A stretch of DNA of 58,275 nucleotides from IMG/VR virus record IMGVR_UViG_3300028801_000014, positions 1 through 58,275 of that record. The stretch is one strand, 5' to 3'. The DNA is from a virus. The notes below the pieces were generated by a model. The model was not told the origin of the DNA, made no database searches, and was given only the letters and a program-made list of their open reading frames with translations. Positions 51,634 to 58,275 of the stretch are shown piece after piece. The translations under genes and the position numbers were made by a program. Each line of letters starts with the position of its first letter. Position 1 is the stretch's first letter.

Positions 51634-52397
51634 GCAAGCCTTTGGCTCCTACAGTAATCGTCGGGGCGGTAGTGGCAGGAGAGGCGGCTGCAACACGGGC
51701 CGCCTTAGAGAAGGTCATCAATAGCGTCAACACAAGCAACTTCGACATTGCTGAGCTTTGTGCCAAGATCGAGTCGAAGGGCTTCTACGCACCGTTCAAC
51801 ACGTTTCAGGAGTTCACTAAGACTCTGAAGATCAAGCCTCGCAAGGTCCAGTACCTAACGCGCATGGCGAAGATCATGAACGTGATGGGCATACCGCGTA
51901 TCGAGTACGAGCCACTGGGCATCGCACGGCTGCGAGAGATCACATCTCTCGACCCGGCTGTCGATTACGTGAACCCGGTGACCAACGCTCACACCCCTAT
52001 GACGGAGTTCATCAAAGCTTTTATGGTGAAGGATGAAGCCACAGGGGACTACATCGATCTTGAAGACCTGAAGCGACACGTGCGAACTCTCAAAGGGTTC
52101 GTTGGTGCCAACGACCTGACGTGGGTCAATCTTCAGATGACGCGCAGTGCTTTCGACAACACATGGAAGCCCGCGTTGGATTTAGTGAAGGCAAATGCCG
52201 GGTCCGCTGGTAAGGACGACGAGGGCATGAGTTACGACATCTCAGATGGGTCTGCTGCGGAGAAGATGGCCGCCGACTACCTGAATGACCCCGCCAACCA
52301 ACATGCGTTGCTGCTGGGCGTAGCAGATGAGGAAGAACAAAATGAAGTTGATTCAGGAATTGAAGACACGTTTGATAAGGCTCCATCCTTCGGATGA
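51630..52397 (+). CDS. unknown protein with possible HTH, 255 aa
   Basis: MSKPLAPTVIVGAVVAGEAA; the segment NTFQEFTKTLKIKPRKVQYL with LTRMAKIMNVMGIPR could be a helix-turn-helix. C-terminal Asp/Glu-rich tail (EEEQNEVDSGIEDTFDKAP). May be a DNA-binding protein of replication or partition. Not assigned. Confidence 0.55.
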   Translation: MSKPLAPTVIVGAVVAGEAAATRAALEKVINSVNTSNFDIAELCAKIESKGFYAPFNTFQEFTKTLKIKPRKVQYLTRMAKIMNVMGIPRIEYEPLGIARLREITSLDPAVDYVNPVTNAHTPMTEFIKAFMVKDEATGDYIDLEDLKRHVRTLKGFVGANDLTWVNLQMTRSAFDNTWKPALDLVKANAGSAGKDDEGMSYDISDGSAAEKMAADYLNDPANQHALLLGVADEEEQNEVDSGIEDTFDKAPSFG

Positions 52398-52980
52398 GCT
52401 TAGGGATCAGATCACACACACATTGTTGGGCCTAGTAGGACTCGGCGTGCCTATGGTGCTCCTGACTAATTACACGGGCAGTCACCCTATCACAATCGCG
52501 GCGATAGCGGTTGCGCTGGCCTCCTTCGGTGGAGTGTACGAAGGCTACCTCGTACGGCAGGATGCCTATGAGCGCAAGGTAGAGAACGTCTACGATATGT
52601 GGGACTCGGATTCAGGCCGCCTGCGGCAAGAGCTGAGAGACTGGAAGCGCCAGAACGTAATCGATACGGCCCGGTTGTGCGAACTACGCACTGAGCTGGA
52701 AGACGCACGCAGCAAGGTCATCCCCGGCAATGAGTTCGTACAGAAGCTAGATCGCAAGATTGTGCAAAATCTTTCGAGTGACATCTACAAATACCATCTC
52801 CTTCACACCGCTGGGTTCAAGCAGAGGGTCGATGAGCTGTTCCCTAACGAGGAGTACGTTCATCCTTTCGAACCGACTCACCCGGATGTACAAGTGGCCA
52901 CGTTACTCTTCACAGGACCGGAGAAAGTCGAGTTGGCGATTCAACAGGTACCGGAAGGTATCTTGGAGGCAAAACTGTAA
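52342..52980 (+). CDS. membrane protein with coiled coil, 212 aa
   Basis: Start ATG 52342 has SD GAGGAAGAAC and lies within the preceding gene. Two hydrophobic helices (TLLGLVGLGVPMVLL; TIAAIAVALASFGGVY) then a coiled coil (RLRQELRDWKRQNVIDTARL) and a beta-rich end. Could be an inner-membrane anchor. Unknown function. Confidence 0.55.
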   Translation: MKLIQELKTRLIRLHPSDELRDQITHTLLGLVGLGVPMVLLTNYTGSHPITIAAIAVALASFGGVYEGYLVRQDAYERKVENVYDMWDSDSGRLRQELRDWKRQNVIDTARLCELRTELEDARSKVIPGNEFVQKLDRKIVQNLSSDIYKYHLLHTAGFKQRVDELFPNEEYVHPFEPTHPDVQVATLLFTGPEKVELAIQQVPEGILEAKL

Positions 52981-53372
52981 TGAGACCTTGGATTGGGGTA
53001 GACTTGGACGGCACCTTGGCACGCTATGAGACGTTTGTTAGTCCTACACACATCGGTGAACCTATACCACTGATGGTTGAGCGTGTCAAGTCATGGTTGA
53101 GGTTCGGGTTTCAGGTAAAGATCATGACGGCCCGCGTGTACGCTCCCTCTCTCACCGACAACGTGAGCGAGAAAGAGTTCCACAAGCGCAACCTAGACGC
53201 CCGCCGCGCACGCAAGGCTATCGAGGAGTGGTGTGCCCTACACATCGGGTACACGCTCGAAGTCACTTGCACGAAAGACTATGGGATGCTTGAGCTGTAC
53301 GATGACCGTGCTGTGCAGGTCGAGAAGAACACTGGCCGGTTGGTAGGATACACTACACGTGCCACTACCTAG
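52980..53372 (+). CDS. HAD-like hydrolase
   Basis: 130 residues. IGVDLDGTLARYE (motif I), VKIMTARVY (motif II Thr) and KDYGMLELYDDRAVQV (D-D motif). A second phage HAD, different from the one at 50816. Start overlaps the upstream stop (TAATG). Substrate unknown; possibly nucleotide or RNA 3' phosphate. Confidence 0.75.
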   Translation: MRPWIGVDLDGTLARYETFVSPTHIGEPIPLMVERVKSWLRFGFQVKIMTARVYAPSLTDNVSEKEFHKRNLDARRARKAIEEWCALHIGYTLEVTCTKDYGMLELYDDRAVQVEKNTGRLVGYTTRATT

Positions 53373-53631
53373 ACGCATATCAATAGCTTGCTTTCAAAGA
53401 GACGGGTGGAAGTGTCGTCACTGCAATAGCAGAAACGGCCTCCACCCGCATCATTTGATCTACCAGTCCCACGGCGGCCCGGACGATCTATGGAACCTGC
53501 TGACGCTCTGTGCGGGCTGCCACCGCGCTCACCATGACGGCTTCCTCGACATCGAGTGGACGATACTTGACGCAGGCCCGAGGCCCGAGGTACAATTCAT
53601 CAGGCGTAAAGGATGGAAACCAACATGGTAG
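53359..53631 (+). CDS. HNH endonuclease
   Basis: 90 residues from a GTG overlapping the HAD gene. CFQRDGWKCRHCNSRNGLHP, then HHLIYQSHGGPDDLWNLLTL and CAGCHRAHHDG form a complete HNH domain with two C-x2-C zinc knuckles. Small stand-alone phage HNH proteins may cut DNA in packaging or act as mobile nucleases. Confidence 0.85.
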   Translation: MPLPRRISIACFQRDGWKCRHCNSRNGLHPHHLIYQSHGGPDDLWNLLTLCAGCHRAHHDGFLDIEWTILDAGPRPEVQFIRRKGWKPTW

Positions 53632-53641
53632 GTAATGACTA

Positions 53642-53965
53642 ATGAATCGACAGTACTGGGATACAACTCTCCCCGTGGACCGAAGGACAACCGTTCTACT
53701 AACCAAGGGAGCAGTCCCAACTCTGACGCGAGAGAATAACCCGCGCTCCGTGCTCCTGCACACTCTCCTCGACATGGAGAAGCAGAAGGACCGGATAGAC
53801 CTTGAAGAGAGACACTTCATGGTCGTCGCAGCCGGTGCGAAGGAACCCCAAGGCTACACGTACGTGGGTACCGCAGTTCCGAAGAACAGGAACAGCACTG
53901 TCTGGCTCGTCTTTGAGGACGCGAAGAACACCGGAGTAAATGCCGTACCGACCATACCAATCTGA
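53642..53965 (+). CDS. unknown protein, 107 aa
   Basis: MNRQYWDTTLPVDRRTTVLL; helical centre, beta-rich end (GYTYVGTAVPKNRNSTVWLV). Overlaps the helicase start by 26 nt. Unknown. Confidence 0.5.
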   Translation: MNRQYWDTTLPVDRRTTVLLTKGAVPTLTRENNPRSVLLHTLLDMEKQKDRIDLEERHFMVVAAGAKEPQGYTYVGTAVPKNRNSTVWLVFEDAKNTGVNAVPTIPI

Positions 53966-55589
53966 GATGCACGAGGCCAGCATCAAGGCTTACGATGCTG
54001 GGATTCACTTACAACTCATCAGTGCGGCGACCGGGACTGGTAAGACGCAGACCTTCGCTGGCATCCCTGACGTATTTCGTTCGCGTCTCCCCGGCCAGAT
54101 GCTTGTGCTGGCGCACCGCGAAGAGCTGATCGATCAGGGCATCAAGAAGATCAAAGAGGTGAACCCACACCTTACCGTTACGAAAGAGATGGCGGGCGAC
54201 ATAGGCGACGTGAATGCTGACGTGATCGTCGGATCGGTCGCTACACTGGGCAACAAGAACTCTGTCCGAGGGGAACGGTTCCCTTGGCACAACATCGACA
54301 AGATCATCACGGACGAGGCACACCATGCAACATCTGACACTTATCGGACAGTTTATTCTCTTGCTGATGTTCTTCGTCCTGATACACATAAACTCCATCT
54401 TGGAGTTACCGCGACTCCTCAGAGGGCTGACGGCAAAGCTCTCGCAGAGATTTTCAAGCGAATTATTTACGAGTATTCCCTACGCAGGGCGGTTGAAGAG
54501 GGCTATCTCGTCGAGCCTCATGGCATCCGAATCAAGACGAACACAAGCCTCTCAGAAGCCAAGTCTTCCAATGGCGATTACTCTGCCAGCTCTCTCGCAG
54601 CCATCATCAACAACCCCGAGCGAAATCAACTCGTCGTCAAGGCATGGCTCGACCACGGTCAAAACCGTAGGACAATTGGTTTCACTGCTGACATCCAGCA
54701 CGCCTTGGATTTGGTGGCGATGTTCAAATACTATGGAGTCAAGGCTGAAGCTATCTGGGGGGATGACCCGGAGAGAAAGGCTAAGATCGCTAGGCACCAG
54801 AGTGGCGAGACCACAATCCTTCTCAACTGTGGCGTGCTCACGGAGGGGTACGACGACCCGGCGATTGGCTGCATTCTACTCGCTCGACCCACAAAATCGG
54901 GAGTACTCTACTGTCAAATGGTCGGTCGAGGGACGAGACTATTTATCGGGAAGACCGATTGCATCGTCATTGACGTGGTTGACTCGACGGCGAAGAACTC
55001 GCTTCTCACCCTACCGACACTTCTCGGTCTCTCCACCACACTTGACCTAAAGGGCAGAGGTGTGCTATGGGCCGCACGGCAATTGGAAGAGGCGGCGAAG
55101 GACTATCCACAGATCGACTTCTCGAAGCTCGTAGACATCGACTCCATAACATCTCATATCGAGTCTGTCAACCTGTTTGAAGTGAAGTTCCCTGAGGAGG
55201 TGCAGACCAACTCAGAGCTTACGTGGTACACGTCACCCACAGGTGGGTACATCCTGAAGCTGCCGGGTGAGTACTGGCAGAAAGATAAAGTCACCATCGA
55301 TCAGAATCTACTTGACAAGTGGGAGGTCATCGGTGATATAAAGGGATTGCGTTACCGTGGTGAGCGCGACACAATGGAGGAAGCCTTCCGTGCCGCAGAC
55401 AAGCTCATTGACGATAAGATACCTGAAGCGTTGAATCTCCTGAAGCAAAAGGCCGGGTGGCACGACAGGCCCGCGACCGAGCCTCAGAAGAAAGCCATCA
55501 AGCGGTACTACCCCGGAAGGGCTATACCGCACGACCTAACTAACGGCGCGGCCTCCCGCCTGATTGGACTGGCCAAAGCGAGAAAGTAG
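53940..55589 (+). CDS. SF2 DNA/RNA helicase (DEAH-type)
   Basis: 549 residues. Motif I SAATGTGKTQTF (about 28-38), Ia LVLAHREELIDQ, motif II DEAHH (about 124), motif III GVTATPQRADG, motif IV and V in ILLNCGVLTEGYDDPAIGCI, motif VI QMVGRGTRL (about 326). Similar to phage UvsW/RecG-like and restriction-type SF2 helicases. Probably unwinds branched DNA or R-loops during recombination-dependent replication. The C-terminal 150 residues lack known motifs. Confidence 0.85.
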   Translation: MPYRPYQSEMHEASIKAYDAGIHLQLISAATGTGKTQTFAGIPDVFRSRLPGQMLVLAHREELIDQGIKKIKEVNPHLTVTKEMAGDIGDVNADVIVGSVATLGNKNSVRGERFPWHNIDKIITDEAHHATSDTYRTVYSLADVLRPDTHKLHLGVTATPQRADGKALAEIFKRIIYEYSLRRAVEEGYLVEPHGIRIKTNTSLSEAKSSNGDYSASSLAAIINNPERNQLVVKAWLDHGQNRRTIGFTADIQHALDLVAMFKYYGVKAEAIWGDDPERKAKIARHQSGETTILLNCGVLTEGYDDPAIGCILLARPTKSGVLYCQMVGRGTRLFIGKTDCIVIDVVDSTAKNSLLTLPTLLGLSTTLDLKGRGVLWAARQLEEAAKDYPQIDFSKLVDIDSITSHIESVNLFEVKFPEEVQTNSELTWYTSPTGGYILKLPGEYWQKDKVTIDQNLLDKWEVIGDIKGLRYRGERDTMEEAFRAADKLIDDKIPEALNLLKQKAGWHDRPATEPQKKAIKRYYPGRAIPHDLTNGAASRLIGLAKARK

Positions 55590-55906
55590 TGTCAAAGCCC
55601 AAGATTTACGAACTCTCGAAAGAACAGAACGACGCGATGGGCAGTCTTGCTAACGGGAAGAGTCCGATCAAGATTGCCGTCGAGCCTAACCCTGAGGATG
55701 ACCAAGAGACAAAAGATCGCTTGACAAAAGTACTCGGACAGTGCGACGATCTAGTCAAGCTTGGATTCATCAAAGACATCACGAACAAGTACGCAGAGGA
55801 CGTAGCGATATCGAAGCTCAAGACTGGGCGCGGCATCAAGATGTTCCTCATCACCGATGTGGGCTACGATATGTTTCACGGCCCTAAGAACCCCACGATC
55901 CACTAA
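55589..55906 (+). CDS. unknown protein, 105 aa
   Basis: GTG start overlapping the helicase stop. MSKPKIYELSKEQNDAMGSL; possible winged-helix end (LKTGRGIKMFLITDVGYDMF). Unknown. Confidence 0.55.
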   Translation: MSKPKIYELSKEQNDAMGSLANGKSPIKIAVEPNPEDDQETKDRLTKVLGQCDDLVKLGFIKDITNKYAEDVAISKLKTGRGIKMFLITDVGYDMFHGPKNPTIH

Positions 55907-55922
55907 CCTGCAAAGGACGCCC

Positions 55923-57203
55923 ATGATTACGAACCAGTCTGACCTCGACGCCGTACTTGGAGAAGGTGCATCCAATACCATTCTCGGGTACAACACTATC
56001 CTTGACCGCCGCGACATCCCCGAGCCGAAGAAGGCCAACCATCAGGCCAAGATCGTGAAGATCGAAGCCCTCCTGCCCCACACCAATGCCGACTCCCTCT
56101 CCCTCGTTCAGATCGATGGCTTCCAAGTCGTCGTGCGTAAGGGTCAGTTCCATCCGGGTGATCTGGGCGTCTACATCCAGCCAGACTCCATCGTGCCCCA
56201 AACCGAGGCGTTCAAGTTCATCTGGGAAGCGTACGTCGGCCTCGACGGTACGGTGCCTGAGAACAGACGGCGTATCACGGTACGCAAGTTCCGCAAGGAG
56301 TGGAGCGAAGGTCTCTTGCTTCCTCTCACTGACTTCACTGAGCTGACGGACGGCGCGACCGGCGCGGTCGATCCTTTCTGGAACGCACCGGGTCTGGACA
56401 TCTCCGACATCATCGGTGTGACACACTACGATCCCGATGTCGTCGAGAACACACAGGGAGCCAAGGCGTCGAGTGCCAACTCACCGCGCCGAAAGTTCCG
56501 GTACCCACGTACTCTCCGTGGCTGGTTCCATCTCATCAAGCGTATCATCGCTGGGCGCTCGTTGCGTGAGACGACCAAAGACGTGTCGTTCAGCATCCCC
56601 GTCTTCGACGTGGAGGGCTTCAAGAACTACCCGAACACGTTCGAGGAGAACGAGCAGGTAGTTGTTACTGAGAAGGTCCACGGATCGAATGCGCGGTTCA
56701 TCGCCATCGATGGTGAAATCTTCGTGGGTTCCCGTAACCAGTGGAAGGCCGACAACGGTTCGACCGTCTGGCACAAGGTTCTCAAACAGAACGAAGACCT
56801 GACGCGCTGGCTGCTTGAGCACCCCGGCCATGCAATCTACGGAGAGGTGACACCTACCCAGAAGAACTTCCCGTACGGGCCGAAGGACGATGCTGTGGAG
56901 GGTGAGGTTCGGTTCTTTGCCTTCGACATCCTGACCCCGCAACGCGAGTGGATGGACTACGGTTCCTTTAGCTTCTCTCTGCTGTCGTACCCCGGCATCG
57001 AGATGGCACCCCTCCTGTACCTTGGGCCGTACAACAAAGACAAGATCATGACGCTGGTGGATGGACCTTCATGGGTCTACCGTGCTAACCACATCCGCGA
57101 GGGTGTCGTCATCAAGGCCACCAAGGAGCGCACGGTTCGAGGACTGGGCCGAGCGATGCTAAAAATCGTGTCGAACACTTTCTTAGAGGGTGACTCTAAG
57201 TAA
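55923..57203 (+). CDS. Rnl5/DraRnl-like RNA ligase
   Basis: 426 residues. VVVTEKVHGSNARFI has motif I (K-x-H-G-S/N) with AMP-accepting Lys251; GEIFVGSRNQW (motif III) and AIYGEVTPT / VRFFAFDI (IIIa), REGVVIKATKER (motif IV/V) follow. The N-terminal 150 residues form an OB-like domain as in Deinococcus RNA ligase (DraRnl), which seals 3'-OH/5'-P ends on RNA templates. The family differs from the Rnl1-like ligase at 49642, so the phage has two distinct ligases. Preceded by SD AAAGGAC; start is ATG 55923. Confidence 0.85.
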   Translation: MITNQSDLDAVLGEGASNTILGYNTILDRRDIPEPKKANHQAKIVKIEALLPHTNADSLSLVQIDGFQVVVRKGQFHPGDLGVYIQPDSIVPQTEAFKFIWEAYVGLDGTVPENRRRITVRKFRKEWSEGLLLPLTDFTELTDGATGAVDPFWNAPGLDISDIIGVTHYDPDVVENTQGAKASSANSPRRKFRYPRTLRGWFHLIKRIIAGRSLRETTKDVSFSIPVFDVEGFKNYPNTFEENEQVVVTEKVHGSNARFIAIDGEIFVGSRNQWKADNGSTVWHKVLKQNEDLTRWLLEHPGHAIYGEVTPTQKNFPYGPKDDAVEGEVRFFAFDILTPQREWMDYGSFSFSLLSYPGIEMAPLLYLGPYNKDKIMTLVDGPSWVYRANHIREGVVIKATKERTVRGLGRAMLKIVSNTFLEGDSK

Positions 57204-57276
57204 CGAGATCGTCCTCGGGGTAGCAGTCAATAAGCCTTATACAGAATGGATGAAGACTGCACCCCGCAGGCTCGAT

Positions 57277-57351
57277 GGGCTGATAAGCTAATTGGTAAAC
57301 TGTCTGCCTCCAAAGCAGAACTTCTTCGTTCGAGTCGAAGTCGGCCCGCCA
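57277..57351 (+). tRNA. tRNA-Trp(CCA)
   Basis: 75 nt with CCA encoded. Acceptor GGGCTGA/TCGGCCC, anticodon arm TCTGC-CTCCAAA-GCAGA (anticodon CCA, U33 normal), T-arm CTTCG-TTCGAGT-CGAAG. It follows the second RNA ligase. Confidence 0.85.
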
Positions 57352-57365
57352 TTAGAAAGGTTCCT

Positions 57366-57692
57366 ATGAGTAAAGCTGAGAGCATCGCCAATTTCGCGGT
57401 AGACACCGATGGCAAAGAAGTCCCCATCAGGTACAAGGCCGCCGAGCTTGTCAACCATCCTGCACCTACGGGTTACATCTGGCAGCGTCGAAACACTTAC
57501 GATGAAGGCGCTCAGGAGTACATCAACAAGATCGAGAATGAGAAGGACTTTGGAGAAGGCTTCAACCCTGAGTCCATCCGCAAGTGGAAGGATCGCATCA
57601 TTGCCAAACAGCGTAAGTCCTTAGAGGGTTTGAAGAGAGACGACCCGAACAAATACCACGCCAGTGATTACTACATCGCGGTGACTCACTAA
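57366..57692 (+). CDS. unknown protein, 108 aa
   Basis: MSKAESIANFAVDTDGKEVP, SD AAAGG 15 bases after tRNA-Trp. Helical C-terminus, aromatic residues (APTGYIWQRRNTYDEGAQEY). Unknown. Confidence 0.6.
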   Translation: MSKAESIANFAVDTDGKEVPIRYKAAELVNHPAPTGYIWQRRNTYDEGAQEYINKIENEKDFGEGFNPESIRKWKDRIIAKQRKSLEGLKRDDPNKYHASDYYIAVTH

Positions 57693-57725
57693 CAACTGTG
57701 ATACACTAACCTGCAAAGGAGTCAC

Positions 57726-57920
57726 ATGAACAACGTATCGTGTACGACCGCCCCCGCCGACCGTCAGGCCGGTAGCACCGACTGCCAATACATCGAAGAA
57801 CTCAAAGAGCTGCTGGTAGAGCGCGGTAACTGGATTGCCCGCGCCAAGACGATCTTGCAGGCTGCCCGAGACAGCGATCTTGTCTGCGTTCCTCAGGGGT
57901 TTATCAATGAGTGTCAGTAA
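57726..57920 (+). CDS. small protein, 64 aa
   Basis: MNNVSCTTAPADRQAGSTDC; helical with four Cys. SD AAAGGAG. Overlaps the following frame. Unknown. Confidence 0.55.
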   Translation: MNNVSCTTAPADRQAGSTDCQYIEELKELLVERGNWIARAKTILQAARDSDLVCVPQGFINECQ

Positions 57921-58275
57921 CCCGGCTACGAGCCTCTACGACCTTTGTGAGCACTGCGGTCACCTGTATAAGGTCCACTTCGACTCCAAGTGCGGACACC
58001 TTCACCATGACGCCGATGAAAACCTGCCCCTCGGCCAGTGTTCTTGCCCCGGCTTCTCCAAGAAGCAGGAGCTAATGCTGAACCCCTGCGCCGAGATTGA
58101 CTTGGGTACTGGCTTACCGGTTGAGATAGATGTACCTGAGATGCCGTTTCCTGAGGCTCCAGAGGGGGTACAAGGCGTCGTTGACCCTGAGACGGGGGTT
58201 ACCACTATCCCTTTCCCCACAGACGCTTCTATGACCTTTGAGCCTAAGGCCCTGTCTTGGGAGCAAGACCTTGCC
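57907..58275 (+). CDS. Cys-rich protein, C-terminus cut by window edge
   Basis: ATG at 57907, no stop before the window edge; 123 residues visible. CEHCGHLYKVHFDSKCGH and GQCSCPGF make a zinc-binding cluster, then a Pro/Glu-rich linker (VEIDVPEMPFPEAPEGVQGV). Overlaps the preceding gene by 14 nt. Unknown family. Confidence 0.55.
   Translation, partial: MSVSNPATSLYDLCEHCGHLYKVHFDSKCGHLHHDADENLPLGQCSCPGFSKKQELMLNPCAEIDLGTGLPVEIDVPEMPFPEAPEGVQGVVDPETGVTTIPFPTDASMTFEPKALSWEQDLA

Overview
The window is one contiguous piece of a tailed double-stranded DNA bacteriophage genome. It carries a large terminase, a portal protein, an HK97-fold major capsid protein resembling the N4-gp56 family, a family A DNA polymerase, RNase HI, two RNA ligases, and many small genes packed end to end with 1-17 nt overlaps. 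No rRNA, ribosomal or housekeeping genes are present. Both ends cut through genes, so the genome continues on each side. The host is not stated by the sequence. A PEP-CTERM protein whose C-terminus is typical of Acidobacteriota/Terriglobia and other Gram-negative soil bacteria, together with a Tat-like signal and a lipobox, points to a Gram-negative host, perhaps an acidobacterium; this is inference.

Layout. (1) 1-12.5 kb, minus strand: virion and packaging genes (Ala/Val-rich coiled protein, JAMM protease, Ig-like protein, dual-specificity phosphatase, terminase, portal, putative scaffold, GNAT, capsid, virion protein). Four tRNA genes are interspersed, one with a 49-nt insertion in its anticodon loop. 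(2) 12.5-13.8 kb: a control region with leftward promoters, then divergent RNase HI and DNA polymerase promoters whose -35 hexamers overlap. (3) 13.8-25.3 kb, plus strand: DNA polymerase, a circularly permuted (two-piece) tmRNA gene, small membrane proteins, a tRNA-HNH-tRNA nest, an SPFH lipoprotein, a metallophosphoesterase, a very acidic protein and many small unknown genes, closed by a strong terminator at 25.4 kb. (4) 25.3-31.3 kb: an island of different composition, starting with 1.7 kb of non-coding DNA that holds repeated palindromes and short iterons, followed by small genes with recurring leader sequences. (5) 31-43 kb: small unknown genes, a permuted-order AAA ATPase with a DUF1257/DUF2997/DUF3150-like set, a PEP-CTERM protein, a winged-helix protein and a minimal tyrosine recombinase. 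(6) 43-58 kb: a BCS1-like AAA ATPase, a PD-(D/E)XK nuclease, a Tat-signal/capsid-fragment fusion, T4 Rnl1-like and Rnl5-like RNA ligases, two HAD phosphatases, an HNH nuclease, an SF2 helicase and tRNA-Trp.

RNA biology is the main theme. The phage encodes its own trans-translation RNA in split form, at least seven tRNA genes (several atypical), two RNA ligases of different families, a HAD phosphatase next to one ligase, RNase HI and HNH nucleases placed on tRNAs. A second theme is the host envelope: an SPFH lipoprotein, a BCS1-like translocase, an exosortase-type substrate and a Tat-targeted capsid fragment. A third is a short C-terminal motif (G-R-K/R-F-R-D/E) shared by six otherwise unrelated proteins. 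Forward transcription appears to use sigma70-type promoters with 17-nt spacers, some of which would give leaderless mRNAs.
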